In this document: in pieces, positions 38,528 to 47,959 of the stretch
Layout: each line of letters opens with the position of its first letter
How positions within the stretch are numbered: position 1 is the first letter of the stretch
Source of the DNA: Odoribacter sp.
GTDB lineage: Bacteria > Bacteroidota > Bacteroidia > Bacteroidales > Muribaculaceae
Length of the DNA stretch: 64,000 nucleotides
Direction of reading: 5' to 3'
Assembly (NCBI GenBank): GCA_023663145.1
Contig: JAMPHZ010000004.1
Span: 40,341 to 104,340 of the forward strand
Program-made: the position numbers and the translations under genes
Notes under the pieces: model-generated
What the model saw: the letters and a program-made list of their open reading frames with translations, nothing else
Database searches by the model: none
Told to the model about the DNA's origin: nothing

Positions 38528-39829
38528 TCAGTGATCAGAGTCCGGCCGGATCTTGAACGCGATATGCAGGAATAACCCTCGCGACGCCAGATAAGCAATG
38601 AAAGCGAGCCACACAGCGTGATTGCCGAGTGCCGGCATGAAAGTGTAGAGTACACCGAAAAATACTGCCGCTGATACTAACATAGACCATAGCATTGGCC
38701 GGGTATGTGTCAGACCTACAAATATACCGTCGTATATGAAAGCACCTGTGCCGCATAGTGGTACAGCTGCTGCCCACGTTAAATATTCACGGGCTGCGTC
38801 TACTACTTCCGCACGGTCGGTAAGCAACGTGAGCAGGAATTGTCCGCCCGCGATATAGCTGATGGTGAATATGATGGCAATACCGGCTCCCCATAACATC
38901 ACTGTATTGCGGATTGTGCGTAGGTGTGCTTTATCTGCACCACCACCGGCGGCGCTACCGGTAAGCGCATTGCCTGCAAAGGCGAACCCATCGCAGAAAT
39001 AAGAGAAAAACAGGAAGAACTGCATCAGAAGAGCGTTGGCACTCAATATTATTACTCCTTGCGATGCGCCGGTGCGTGTAAACCATGCTGTTACACCCAC
39101 AAGGCACAGAGTGCGCAGAAAGATATCGGTATTGATTGAGAAAAGACGTTTCAATGCACATGGCTCGGCAAGACGTTTCATTGAAGGCCGTGGTAAACTG
39201 TAGCGGCCTTTTACGATCCGCACACCTATTAATGCACCGGCCCATTGAGCTGTGGCTGTGCCGATAGCAACACCTTGTATTTCAAAATTAAACACATACA
39301 CAAGGGTCACACTAAGGCAGATATTTATTATATTCGACGCTATGGCAATCCACATAGGTGTGCGTGTGTTGTGCATCCCTAAGAACCACCCGTTAAGGGT
39401 ATAGGTGGCCAGTACGGCCGGCGCCCCCCATATGGCCGTCAGGAAATAGACTCTTGCCAAAGGAGCAACAGAGTCATCGGCATCCAGAAAATCAAGAAAA
39501 AATGTCCCTGTCGGCCATGCCATAGCTATCAATATGATACCGATCGTCAGCGATATAAGTAAAGACCGATACAGAGTGGCGGCACTCGATTCAAGATCTC
39601 CTGCGCCGTTAGCCTGCGCCGTCAGCCCTGATGTACCCATGCGCAGGAAGCCGAACAGCATGTACAGCATGCTGTACATGGTCGATCCTACAGCAATCGC
39701 TCCTATGAATGCGGTGTCGCCCATGTGCCCCATTATGGCCGTATCCACCAATCCTAACAGTGGTACTGTGATATTCGACACGATCGCCGGTATGGCAATA
39801 CTCAGAATCTTACGGTTCATGTTATTCAT
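38528..39829 (-). CDS. MATE family efflux transporter
   Basis: This is a multidrug/toxin exporter of the inner membrane driven by H+ or Na+. The 433 residues, counted from the ATG at 39829, form about 12 hydrophobic helices in two homologous halves (AIPAIVSNITVPLLGLVDTA in the first). An in-frame start further upstream would place the first codons inside the terminator hairpin of the preceding gene, so 39829 (MNNMNRKILS) is preferred. DinF-like members are the closest type by motif. The substrate is unknown. Confidence 0.9.
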   Translation of the reverse strand: MNNMNRKILSIAIPAIVSNITVPLLGLVDTAIMGHMGDTAFIGAIAVGSTMYSMLYMLFGFLRMGTSGLTAQANGAGDLESSAATLYRSLLISLTIGIILIAMAWPTGTFFLDFLDADDSVAPLARVYFLTAIWGAPAVLATYTLNGWFLGMHNTRTPMWIAIASNIINICLSVTLVYVFNFEIQGVAIGTATAQWAGALIGVRIVKGRYSLPRPSMKRLAEPCALKRLFSINTDIFLRTLCLVGVTAWFTRTGASQGVIILSANALLMQFFLFFSYFCDGFAFAGNALTGSAAGGGADKAHLRTIRNTVMLWGAGIAIIFTISYIAGGQFLLTLLTDRAEVVDAAREYLTWAAAVPLCGTGAFIYDGIFVGLTHTRPMLWSMLVSAAVFFGVLYTFMPALGNHAVWLAFIAYLASRGLFLHIAFKIRPDSDH

Positions 39830-39849
39830 ATGAGTATAAAAAGAAAGCC

Positions 39850-39885
39850 CCGGCAGGCGGTTATCATACCGCTGCCCGAGGCTCA
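39850..39885 (-). terminator. Terminator of the OPT transporter gene
   Basis: On the minus strand GCCTCGGGCAGCGGT, ATGATA and ACCGCCTGCCGGGGC form a GC-rich stem with one mismatch. The tail is TTTCTTTTT. It starts about 15 bp after the OPT stop and ends 20 bp before the MATE start. Confidence 0.8.
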
Positions 39886-39900
39886 CTATATTTGTGGTGA

Positions 39901-41922
39901 TCAGTCTTTCTTAGCCATCTTTGAGGCTGTGAACAGGAATGCTATGATGCCTGCATAGGCGACAAGTCCGAGAACCTGTGGAGTGAATTCCTCTCCATTC
40001 GAAGGCACCGGCATGCCACACATGATGGTGATTGCGGCAAACACTCCGAAGAGGGCGCCGCCGGCTATGAGTCCCGATGCAACAAGTGTGCCTCGGTCAC
40101 CGCGGACTTTGGCAAGTTCCTTATCCTTGGTGCTGTGAGCCACAAACCATGATATAAGACCACCGACAAGCATCGGTGTGTTCAGCGACAGATTCAGGAA
40201 CATACCCAGGCAGAACGCTAATGCCGGCACACCAAGCCAGTTGAGTATAAGTGCCAGGATGGCGCCTACTATGTAGAGGATCCATTCGGTCTGTCCTCCC
40301 ATCATCATAGGCTCGAGCACTTTGGCCATCGCATTGGCCTGAGGAGCGGCGAGGGCGGTATCTCCTGTGAAGCCATACACATTGTTAAGCATGAGTATCA
40401 CGCCGCCGACTGTAGCTGCCGAAACCAATGTGCCGAGGAACTTCCAGCTTTCTTGTTTACGGGGAGTGGACCCGAGCCAATATCCGATTTTAAGGTCGGT
40501 GACAAAGCCGCCGGCCATTGACAGCGCTGTACACACCACACCTCCCACAATCATGGAAGCTACAATGCCGCGTGTGCCGTCGAGACCTATCGCTACGAAA
40601 ATGCCCGACGCTATGATAAGGGTCATAAGGGTCATGCCGCTCACAGGGTTGGAGCCTACGATGGCTATGGCATTGGCCGCTACGGTGGTGAACAGGAATG
40701 CTATCAGGGTTACGACAATCCATGCTACGAGCGCCTGCCAGAAAGTATCTATGACTCCTAACCAGAAGAAAAGCAACACAGCGATGAGTGCGATAAATAC
40801 AAAATAAGCTATGTATTTCATAGATATGTCGCGCTGCCACCGCACCGTTTTGGTGGTCTGTTGGGCGCCGCGCAGTTCACGGGAGGCGAGTCCGACAGCC
40901 TGAACTATGATACCCCAGGATTTCACGATTCCTATGATACCGGCCATGGCTATGCCGCCTATGCCTATCAGGCGGGCGTAGTCACGGAAAATCGCATCAG
41001 GTGACATGGCCACTATAGCTTCGGAACCGTAGGTGCCCATTAACGGGATGATTACCCACCATACGAATATTGAACCTGCGAAGATCACAAAGGCATACTT
41101 AAGCCCGACGATATATCCGAGACCCAACACGGCTGCACTGGTGTTGCATGAGAATACGAACTTGAATTTATCGGCAAGCGTATGCCCCCAGGTATAGGCT
41201 GTGGTGGTGATCGTTTCGGTCCAGAAGCCGAAAGTAGCGATGATGTAATCGTAGATACCACCTACAAGCGAGGCTATAAGCAGAACGAATGCCTGGCTCT
41301 TGGAACCTTTTTCGGCCTTACCTGCCGCGCCGGCACTTTGTCCTGAGACAAGCACCTGTGTGGTAGCGGTTGCCTCCGGAAAAGGATATTTGCCGTGCAT
41401 GTCTTTCACGAAGTATTTACGGAAGGGTATGAAGAACAAGATTCCAAGAACACCGCCGAGAAGCGACGAGAGGAAGATCTTGAAGAAGTTGACCGAAATT
41501 TCAGGGTAGGTTGCCTGTAGGATATAAAGCGCGGGCAGTGTGAAGATCGCACCGGCCACTATCACGCCTGAGCAGGCTCCGATTGACTGGATGATGACGT
41601 TCTGCCCAAGAGGATTCTCGGGTTTTACTTTTGATGAGAGTCCTACCGCTATGATGGCGATGGGGATCGCGGCTTCAAACACCTGACCCACTTTCAATCC
41701 TAAGTAAGCGGCGGCGGCACTGAAGATTATTGCCAACAGCAGGCCTACACCCACCGAATAGGGGGTGACTTCAGCATAATTGCGGGCCGGATGCATCACG
41801 GGACGATACTCTTCATCGGCTGCAAGTTGACGGAATGCGTTGTCAGGCAGGTCGATGGGATCAACATCGGCAGGAGGCAGGTCGGGAGCCGACGGGGCTT
41901 GGTTGAATCGTTCTTTTTTCAT
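39901..41922 (-). CDS. OPT family oligopeptide transporter
   Basis: This is a proton-coupled transporter of the oligopeptide/metal-chelate OPT superfamily. The 673 residues include about 14-16 hydrophobic helices. The family start is visible (EVTPYSVGVGLLLAIIFSAA, then YLGLKVGQVFEAAIPIAI), as is KYPFPEATATTQVLVSGQSA. A hydrophilic N-terminus of about 50 residues precedes the first helix. Peptides are the usual prediction for bacterial members, but the substrate cannot be told. It ends at its own terminator and starts 60 bp after the lytic transglycosylase gene. Confidence 0.92.
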   Translation of the reverse strand: MKKERFNQAPSAPDLPPADVDPIDLPDNAFRQLAADEEYRPVMHPARNYAEVTPYSVGVGLLLAIIFSAAAAYLGLKVGQVFEAAIPIAIIAVGLSSKVKPENPLGQNVIIQSIGACSGVIVAGAIFTLPALYILQATYPEISVNFFKIFLSSLLGGVLGILFFIPFRKYFVKDMHGKYPFPEATATTQVLVSGQSAGAAGKAEKGSKSQAFVLLIASLVGGIYDYIIATFGFWTETITTTAYTWGHTLADKFKFVFSCNTSAAVLGLGYIVGLKYAFVIFAGSIFVWWVIIPLMGTYGSEAIVAMSPDAIFRDYARLIGIGGIAMAGIIGIVKSWGIIVQAVGLASRELRGAQQTTKTVRWQRDISMKYIAYFVFIALIAVLLFFWLGVIDTFWQALVAWIVVTLIAFLFTTVAANAIAIVGSNPVSGMTLMTLIIASGIFVAIGLDGTRGIVASMIVGGVVCTALSMAGGFVTDLKIGYWLGSTPRKQESWKFLGTLVSAATVGGVILMLNNVYGFTGDTALAAPQANAMAKVLEPMMMGGQTEWILYIVGAILALILNWLGVPALAFCLGMFLNLSLNTPMLVGGLISWFVAHSTKDKELAKVRGDRGTLVASGLIAGGALFGVFAAITIMCGMPVPSNGEEFTPQVLGLVAYAGIIAFLFTASKMAKKD

Positions 41923-41982
41923 TCTCTGATGGTTGCCGGTTGGGCGTTATAAGTGATAATAAATGGTAACTGTCTACTCTTG

Positions 41983-43701
41983 TCAGCGGCGACGGCGGCG
42001 TGATGGTTTGGCCGGTATCTTGAGTTTTTGCCCGGCGCGTATGTTGTCGTTGCGTAATCCGTTGGCTTGCTTGATGGCATTTACTGTGACGCCGTATTTC
42101 TGGGCTATCTTACCGAGAGTCTCGCCTTTTTTTACAGTGTGTGAACGTGTGGCTGCCTGTTGTTGCTGACGTTGGGGCGGTTGTTGGCTTGTGGCTGCGG
42201 ATGCCGGTTGTGCCTGTGCGGAATTCCCCATTGCTGTGGCGACACGGTCTGCCGCTCCTGATGTAACCGTACTGTCGGCCGGAGCTGATGGCGCTGCCGT
42301 TACAGAGTCGCCAGGAACAGTGGCTGCGGTAATAGTATCGCCCGGAGCTACAGACGCAGTGAGCGCGGTGGTGTCAGCCGGAGCTGCCTGAGCGGCTGCC
42401 TGAGACTGCACATAGGTGCGTTTGTAGGTGTTGATACGCAGTTTTTGTCCGCGACGCACTTTGTTGCCTATTTTGTTGGCCGAACGTATGGAAGCTGTGG
42501 TGACACCGTATTTACGTGCGATAGATGACAATGTCTCGCCGCGTTTCACTGTGTGATATTTAACCACAAGTTCGTCTACATACTCGCCGCGTGAGTCGGA
42601 TCCCTGTGTCACGCCTGGCTCCACCACATCGCGGCGGGCATAACGCTCGGCATTGTGATTCACTATTGAGTCTTCATTGGCAACGTAAGCATATACCTGA
42701 AGCGATGGCAACACAAGAGCATATGGTTTGATGTCGCCCGGAATTATGTCCTGTCGGTATTGGGGGTTCAGTACCCGCAGTTCCTCCATGGGAATACCCA
42801 TCACATCGCTGATCTGCTGGAAATGTACACGTTTGCAGATATGCACGGTATCGGTAACTATGGGTTTGCGTGCAAGGGCAGGCGATATGTTGTGCTTGTT
42901 GTAGAAGTTCATTATATAGTTGGCGGCGATGAAGGCAGGTACGTATCCGCGGGTCTCTGACGGCAGGTAGGGATAGATGGCCCAGAAGTCTTTGGCCGAT
43001 GACCCTGCGCGGCGCATAGCTTTTGAAACGTTGCCGGGACCGCAGTTATAGGCGGCTATAGCGAGTGACCAGTCACCGAAGATGCCGTATAATTTTTTAA
43101 GATAACGGGCGGCGGCATCACTTGATGTATATGGGTCGCGGCGTTGGTCTACCAATGAATTTACCTCAAGTCCCTCACCGGTGGCGGTGGGAAGCATGAA
43201 TTGCCACAATCCTGTGGCACCCGCCCGCGAAACCGCGTCGGGGTTGAGTGCGCTCTCTATCACCGGAAGGTATTTCAGCTCAAGAGGCATACCGTAACGG
43301 TCAAGGGCCGCCTCGAAGATGGGCATGTAATAGAGGCTCATTCCAAGCATGTTCTCTACAAGCTGTTTGCGCCGGTTGGCATAGGCGTCGATATGGTTGC
43401 GCACTACTGAGTTGAAAGGCATTTCGATTACGGTAGGGAGTTGCCCGAGACGTTCAATGATTTCCTGATCGGTAGTGGTGACTGACGAACGTTCGTCAGC
43501 CTGGAGATCTATGTCGGCGTAATTGCGTAGGTACCAGTTCTCCTGCATGGCCTTGACATCGGTCTCGAAACTCTCGGGATACACTACAGGGATCTCGTGA
43601 AGGCTGTCTCGTATCGAAAGTATCGAGGGCCGTGCGGCGCTTGCCCCGATGGCTGTGCCTGCTGTTATTATCGCGAGTATTAATAAGGTCTTTGTTTTCA
43701 T
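41983..43701 (-). CDS. Lytic transglycosylase with two LysM domains (MltD type)
   Basis: This enzyme cleaves peptidoglycan glycan strands in the periplasm. The 572 residues include a signal peptide (about 1-22), a transglycosylase SLT domain with catalytic E149 in [19 protein letters not shown], and [16 protein letters not shown]. Two LysM repeats lie near 368-412 and 517-562, with [19 protein letters not shown] and [20 protein letters not shown] Thr/Ala/Pro-rich linker of about 90 residues joins them, and the C-terminus is Arg-rich. It is the last gene after parA, parB and a DUF5683 gene. Confidence 0.93.
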   Translation of the reverse strand: MKTKTLLILAIITAGTAIGASAARPSILSIRDSLHEIPVVYPESFETDVKAMQENWYLRNYADIDLQADERSSVTTTDQEIIERLGQLPTVIEMPFNSVVRNHIDAYANRRKQLVENMLGMSLYYMPIFEAALDRYGMPLELKYLPVIESALNPDAVSRAGATGLWQFMLPTATGEGLEVNSLVDQRRDPYTSSDAAARYLKKLYGIFGDWSLAIAAYNCGPGNVSKAMRRAGSSAKDFWAIYPYLPSETRGYVPAFIAANYIMNFYNKHNISPALARKPIVTDTVHICKRVHFQQISDVMGIPMEELRVLNPQYRQDIIPGDIKPYALVLPSLQVYAYVANEDSIVNHNAERYARRDVVEPGVTQGSDSRGEYVDELVVKYHTVKRGETLSSIARKYGVTTASIRSANKIGNKVRRGQKLRINTYKRTYVQSQAAAQAAPADTTALTASVAPGDTITAATVPGDSVTAAPSAPADSTVTSGAADRVATAMGNSAQAQPASAATSQQPPQRQQQQAATRSHTVKKGETLGKIAQKYGVTVNAIKQANGLRNDNIRAGQKLKIPAKPSRRRRR

Positions 43702-43733
43702 GAGCGGGTAGAGGTTTAGGGAATGGTGAGAGG

Positions 43734-44465
43734 TCAGAAGTTAAGTACCCATGCCAACCCTAAAGATGGCAGGGTGTTACGCCCGTCTTGCATTATGGCA
43801 GGCGCTATATCCATTGACAGGTCGGGTGAGATGTCGAAGTGGCTCAGTGATGCATCTACGTAGGCGTCTACCATGGCCACCAGATATACACCCACCATGC
43901 ATATTATGCACAGGTCGCGATTGCGCCGGTAAAAGTTTTTGCGTGATTGCAGCAGGTTGGTGAGCCACTGTTTATCAAGGTCGCTTTCCTGGGTGGTGGG
44001 AGGAAAAAAATTCATATATGAGTTGGTAGACGGGTCGTTGTCCATTATGTCACGGTAGGCTTTAGTATAGTCACTGAGCATGCCGTTGTTCCAGGATGTC
44101 GCGTATCCGAGGCCGAGATATGCACCTACAACAATGGGCAGTTTCCAATAACGGCGGTTGTATACTTGTCCAAGGCCCGGGAACAATGCAGCCATCCACA
44201 CCGCCCGCGTGGGGTCGGGGTTGAATGTCTCGGCGGTTTCTTCCCAGATGTCGTAGGGTGAAGGAGCCTTTAGCGAGGCAGTCACAGAATCGGTGGCTGC
44301 AATGAAAAGTGAATCAGTCAAAGCTACTCCTGTGGTGTCCACGGTTATAGCCGATGGCGTATGTGGCCGACGCACAGGCCGACGATCTTGTGCGGCGGCT
44401 GATATCAGCAGGGTGGCACATGCGATGGCGATGATTGTGGTGATATGTCGCTGCAATAGTCTCAC
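43734..44465 (-). CDS. DUF5683 domain-containing protein
   Basis: The 243 residues have a signal peptide ([18 protein letters not shown], ending near residue 26). From about residue 90 comes a domain with [20 protein letters not shown], a glycine-rich membrane-associated motif of DUF5683 proteins. A second hydrophobic segment follows ([20 protein letters not shown]). Its start overlaps the parB stop by 4 bp, so it is translationally coupled to chromosome segregation genes. Function is unknown; the coupling to parB and the cell-wall enzyme suggests an envelope role. Confidence 0.82.
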   Translation of the reverse strand: MRLLQRHITTIIAIACATLLISAAAQDRRPVRRPHTPSAITVDTTGVALTDSLFIAATDSVTASLKAPSPYDIWEETAETFNPDPTRAVWMAALFPGLGQVYNRRYWKLPIVVGAYLGLGYATSWNNGMLSDYTKAYRDIMDNDPSTNSYMNFFPPTTQESDLDKQWLTNLLQSRKNFYRRNRDLCIICMVGVYLVAMVDAYVDASLSHFDISPDLSMDIAPAIMQDGRNTLPSLGLAWVLNF

Positions 44466-45367
44466 TGGTTGGGATGAAGGGTGTCGAAGAGCGAGATGAG
44501 ACGCTCAAGTTCGTCGTCGTTGGCAAATGAGAATGTGATCTTTCCTTTGCCCTTGTTATCATATTTGAATCCCACAGAGGTGCTGAATGCATTGCTAAGA
44601 TGCTTTTTGAGCAGGTCAAAATCACTTGACGAGAATTTTGAAGCCGGGGTAGAATTGCCTGTGCGCTTTGCCGTAGACGGTAATTCTCCCATGCTGTAAG
44701 CCTTGGCAAGTTCTTCGACACGTCGCACTGACAGGTCGTTCTTCAATATCTCGTTGTATAATTTCAGTTGCAGCGCGGGGTCGGCTATTGTGAGAAGTGC
44801 ACGGGCGTGACCCATGTCGAGGCGCTTGTCGCGAAGCCCTAACTGAACCTCGGCCGGGAGTCTGAGCAAACGCAGGAAGTTAGCTACGGTTGCACGCTTT
44901 TTGCCAATGCGTTCGCTTAGACGTTCCTGTGTAAGGTTGTATTGATCGATGAGCTTGCGGAAGGTGAGCGCGATTTCTATGGCGTTTAGGTCTTCTCGCT
45001 GGATGTTTTCGATCAGAGCCATCTCTGTAAGCTCCGCATCGTTGGCTGTGCGGATGTATGCGGGCACACTTCCAAGTCCGGCCATCAGTGCTGCGCGGTA
45101 ACGTCGCTCGCCGGCTATTATCTGATAGGAATCCGGTCCAGTCTTGCGAAGTGACAGCGGTTGGATGATGCCGAGTTCCTTTATGGAAGCGGCGAGTTCG
45201 CCCAATGCATCATCGTCAAAGGTGCGGCGTGGTTGGTCGGGATTGGGCGAGATGCGCTCGAGTGGTATGTCGTTGATGGCCGAGGAGCCGCGCGCGGGTG
45301 TGTCGTCCATTGAAATCAGGGAGTCGAGTCCGCGCCCCAGGGCATTACGTTTATATTTGGATGTCAT
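44462..45367 (-). CDS. parB: Chromosome partitioning protein ParB
   Basis: ParB binds parS sites and spreads on DNA as a CTP-dependent clamp. The 301 residues show the N-terminal CTP-binding box GERRYRAA (86-93) and ENIQRED (120-126). A helix-turn-helix region (YNLTQERLSERIGKKRATVA) and a C-terminal dimerisation domain follow. It starts 6 bp after parA and overlaps the DUF5683 gene by 4 bp. Confidence 0.95.
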   Translation of the reverse strand: MTSKYKRNALGRGLDSLISMDDTPARGSSAINDIPLERISPNPDQPRRTFDDDALGELAASIKELGIIQPLSLRKTGPDSYQIIAGERRYRAALMAGLGSVPAYIRTANDAELTEMALIENIQREDLNAIEIALTFRKLIDQYNLTQERLSERIGKKRATVANFLRLLRLPAEVQLGLRDKRLDMGHARALLTIADPALQLKLYNEILKNDLSVRRVEELAKAYSMGELPSTAKRTGNSTPASKFSSSDFDLLKKHLSNAFSTSVGFKYDNKGKGKITFSFANDDELERLISLFDTLHPNQ

Positions 45368-45373
45368 GGTCTT

Positions 45374-46153
45374 TTAATGATGGCGGCGTGCCTTATGCTT
45401 GGCTAATATTTCGCGTGCTAAAAGGTTATGGCTTGTGGCACCGCGGGAATCAGGGTCATAGAGCAGCACGGGGATGCCGTGGCTTGGCGCCTCGCTCAGG
45501 CGTATGTTGCGCGGGATAACGGTGTCGAAAACCATATCGGCGAAGTGGCCTTTGAGTTCTTCATAGATCTGATTGGCCAATCGCAGGCGTGCGTCGTACA
45601 TCGTGAGCAGGAAGCCTTCTATCTCAAGCGATGGATTCAGACGGGATTTTATGATGCGTATGGTGTTGAGTAGTTTACTGATGCCTTCGAGTGCGAAATA
45701 TTCGGCCTGTACGGGTATTATTACTGAATCAGCGGCAGTGAGGGCATTGACCGTGATAAGGCCCAGGGACGGAGAGCAGTCGATGAGTATATAATCATAT
45801 TTCTCCTTCACCGGCTCAAGCAGAGAGGAGAGTACGCGTTCGCGGTGCTCGCGGCTTATGAGTTCGATTTCCGCGCCGGCAAGGTCAATACGTGATCCCA
45901 GCAGGTCAAGGCCCTCGATGCAGGTAGGCACCTGGGAGCCGTCGACGGGATAATTATCGACCAGACACTCGTAGATTGAGGAGGTCATCGAGCGTGGGTC
46001 GATGCCATAGCCCGATGTGGCGTTGGCCTGGGGGTCTGCATCTACGATCAGTACCTTTTTCCCTTCAGTGGCAAGCGACGCGGCAAGGTTGATCGTGGTA
46101 GTAGTTTTGCCCACCCCGCCTTTCTGATTGGCTATTGCGATGATTTTGCCCAT
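45374..46153 (-). CDS. parA: Chromosome partitioning ATPase ParA (Soj)
   Basis: ParA is the Walker ATPase that positions ParB-parS complexes. Counted from the ATG at 46153 it has 259 residues and begins [20 protein letters not shown], with the deviant Walker A motif at once after the start. Frames starting further upstream add 13 residues unrelated to the family. Other motifs are [17 protein letters not shown] and [18 protein letters not shown]. It leads the parA-parB-DUF5683-transglycosylase operon. Confidence 0.96.
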   Translation of the reverse strand: MGKIIAIANQKGGVGKTTTTINLAASLATEGKKVLIVDADPQANATSGYGIDPRSMTSSIYECLVDNYPVDGSQVPTCIEGLDLLGSRIDLAGAEIELISREHRERVLSSLLEPVKEKYDYILIDCSPSLGLITVNALTAADSVIIPVQAEYFALEGISKLLNTIRIIKSRLNPSLEIEGFLLTMYDARLRLANQIYEELKGHFADMVFDTVIPRNIRLSEAPSHGIPVLLYDPDSRGATSHNLLAREILAKHKARRHH

Positions 46154-46181
46154 TGGAAGAGTCTTTTTATTGTTTCGACCG

Positions 46182-46211
46182 CAAAGTAACAAATATTTTT
46201 TTATATCGCAA
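46182..46211 (-). promoter_or_regulatory. Candidate promoter of the parAB operon
   Basis: On the minus strand TTG (46209-46211) is followed after 19 bp by TTACTTTG (46182-46189), one base off TAnnTTTG. It ends about 28 bp before the parA ATG. Confidence 0.6.
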
Positions 46212-46217
46212 TAAATT

Positions 46218-46274
46218 GTTCCACGAAAAAAACCTAAAATGTTAATAACTTAGCACATTTTTTTAGGTTCCACG
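46218..46274. repeat. Two direct GTTCCACG repeats flanking a terminator
   Basis: GTTCCACG occurs at 46218-46225 and again at 46267-46274 in the same orientation, 49 bp apart, next to the parA promoter. The 8-mer equals half of the general parS palindrome TGTTCCACGTGGAACA. No full palindromic parS was found in the window. Confidence 0.5.
46226..46269 (-). terminator. Terminator upstream of the parAB promoter
   Basis: AACCTAAAA (46231-46239) and TTTTAGGTT (46261-46269) form a 9-bp stem. On the minus strand it is followed by a seven-T tail. It ends the transcript that carries the AlkD-like and small membrane protein genes. Confidence 0.65.
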
Positions 46275-46381
46275 CATGTTGCTTGTATTAGGCTGCAGTT
46301 ACTGCTGCACATGATTAATGGCCACACATGCAGTGCAGCCATACAGTAGCATTTTTCAATATGTCCGGATCGTTTACCTGC

Positions 46382-46531
46382 TCAATACAGTTTTACCATA
46401 GGCAGCATGGCGGCCACATCTGTTTCACCGGCGAAGTCGGCGAATGTGAGCCAGATTATAAGCAATACAATGAGTATGATTGCCCCGATGGCAATCCATA
46501 TGCTGGTTTTATTTTTCTTGCGTTCAGTCAT
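46382..46531 (-). CDS. Small single-span membrane protein, 49 residues
   Basis: This short gene reads MTERKKNKTS, then one hydrophobic helix (IWIAIGAIILIVLLIIWLTF, about residues 11-30), then ADFAGETDVAAMLPMVKLY. The positively charged N-terminus and the single helix predict an inner-membrane protein with its tail outside. It lies 55 bp after the AlkD-like gene on the same strand and before a terminator that leads into the parAB promoter. No family is recognised with certainty. The clean start, helix and stop make a real gene likely; function is unknown. Confidence 0.65.
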   Translation of the reverse strand: MTERKKNKTSIWIAIGAIILIVLLIIWLTFADFAGETDVAAMLPMVKLY

Positions 46532-46586
46532 AAGTGCGATTTTTTAGGGTTCTTTTGAATTTAGAACATTAAAAAATAGCATTTGT

Positions 46587-47138
46587 TCATTCTCCGCATA
46601 AAAACAATGCCTCGGTCTCAAGCATTGACGCCAATGCTGAGAGTGCATCGTGGCGGCTCAGTTCGCCTCGTGCGGCTTCAAGAGCTTCGTGCGGGCATGA
46701 GGCCAAAATGTTGAAATATAGCCTCAGGCCGGTGTAACGTCGCAGTTGCACGGGGGATTGTACAAGTTCGGCCGCGAGTTGACGGGCAAATGAAGTATGG
46801 CGCAGCAGTTTGAAGCATAATATGTCGGCATCTTCGCTCCATTGCAGGGCGGCAATCCGTTCGCGGGCAAGAGCGGGCGTGAGTTTGTCAGCCGGGAACA
46901 GCATAGGTGCGAGCAGGGCACTCTCCCGCAAGGCATTGTCGCGCCACAGCTCCATGGCAAGGCTTTCGGAGGGACCGAATCTGGTGGCTATCTCGGTAAG
47001 TTGTGGCAGGTTAACTCCGAATATCAGCCGGTAGGGACATCCGGCACGCCTCAGACTGTCGGCCACCGCACCGTTGCGCATGGCATATAGCGCGCGCTTC
47101 AGTTGCTGCATAGGGGAGAAGTGCTGTGTCTCGCTCAT
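46587..47138 (-). CDS. AlkD-like HEAT-repeat protein
   Basis: The 183 residues are almost wholly helical and resemble the DNA alkylation repair (AlkD/AlkC) HEAT-like family. Conserved points are YRLIFGVNLPQLTEIATRFG near the start, the LAMELWRDNALRESALLAPM repeat and SEDADILCFKLLRHTSFA. Catalytic residues of DNA glycosylase AlkD (Trp, Asp, Arg) cannot be assigned by eye, so enzyme activity is uncertain. It overlaps surE by 4 bp. Confidence 0.7.
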   Translation of the reverse strand: MSETQHFSPMQQLKRALYAMRNGAVADSLRRAGCPYRLIFGVNLPQLTEIATRFGPSESLAMELWRDNALRESALLAPMLFPADKLTPALARERIAALQWSEDADILCFKLLRHTSFARQLAAELVQSPVQLRRYTGLRLYFNILASCPHEALEAARGELSRHDALSALASMLETEALFLCGE

Positions 47139-47911
47139 CGGTCAAAACGCTTTGATGCTGTTGGTATGTAACTCATGGCAGTCATATCTCCTTTGACGGG
47201 AACTACAGATATGTAGTTGGACTGAAGCCAGAATTCATCAGTGTCAGCTGCTTCGGGTTCTTCGTTTACAAACTTTCCGGTGAGCCAGTAGAATGGATTG
47301 CCGAATGGATCGAGATAGCGGGCGTATTCATCTGTCCAGTGGCCGCGGGCTGCCCTGCACACTTTCACGCCGCGTGGGGTGACACGGGCCGGTATATTTA
47401 CATTGAGACACACTCCGGTAGGAAGTTCTCCAGTCAGTAGATTGTCTACTATCTTGGATATGAACGGCATGCACATCGAGAAATCGGCCTGCATGGAGTG
47501 ATGCAGAAGAGAGAAACCGCATGATGTTATGCCGAGTGTGCATCCCTCGAGCACGGCGCCCATGGTGCCGGAATATATGACGTTGCATCCTGAGTTTGAT
47601 CCGTGGTTTATGCCGGCGAGTACAAGATCAGGCCGTCGTGGAACTATTGCATCCATAGCCAGTTTTACACAGTCGACTGGCGTTCCTGATACAGTGAACA
47701 TGCGTGCATGTCCATAGTCAGGTCTTGAGTTTATGCGCAGCGGAGCGCCTACTGTCAAGGCTGATGACTGTCCGGAATGGGGTTCGGCGGGTGCCGCTAC
47801 TATGATATCGGCATGTTGGGGCAGACAGTCAACCAGGCGTAGCAGGCCGGGGGCTGAGATGCTGTCGTCATTGGTGACGAGAATCAATGGGCGGTGGTCT
47901 TCGGTGTTCAT
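47135..47911 (-). CDS. surE: 5'-nucleotidase SurE
   Basis: SurE is a metal-dependent nucleoside monophosphatase of stationary-phase survival. The 258 residues show the metal-binding TNDDSISAPGL (D15-D16), PHSGQSSALTV, SGTPVDCVKLAMDAI and AGINHGSNSGCNVIYSGTMG. It lies 48 bp after the ABC-F gene and overlaps the AlkD-like gene by 4 bp. Confidence 0.95.
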   Translation of the reverse strand: MNTEDHRPLILVTNDDSISAPGLLRLVDCLPQHADIIVAAPAEPHSGQSSALTVGAPLRINSRPDYGHARMFTVSGTPVDCVKLAMDAIVPRRPDLVLAGINHGSNSGCNVIYSGTMGAVLEGCTLGITSCGFSLLHHSMQADFSMCMPFISKIVDNLLTGELPTGVCLNVNIPARVTPRGVKVCRAARGHWTDEYARYLDPFGNPFYWLTGKFVNEEPEAADTDEFWLQSNYISVVPVKGDMTAMSYIPTASKRFDR

Positions 47912-47959
47912 ATTATACTATACAGGACTGTTATTATGTTATGGATAAGCAGGGCTTGG

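Noticed and set aside
39830..39886. Upstream start for the MATE transporter
   Set aside because: The extra codons are the OPT terminator hairpin.
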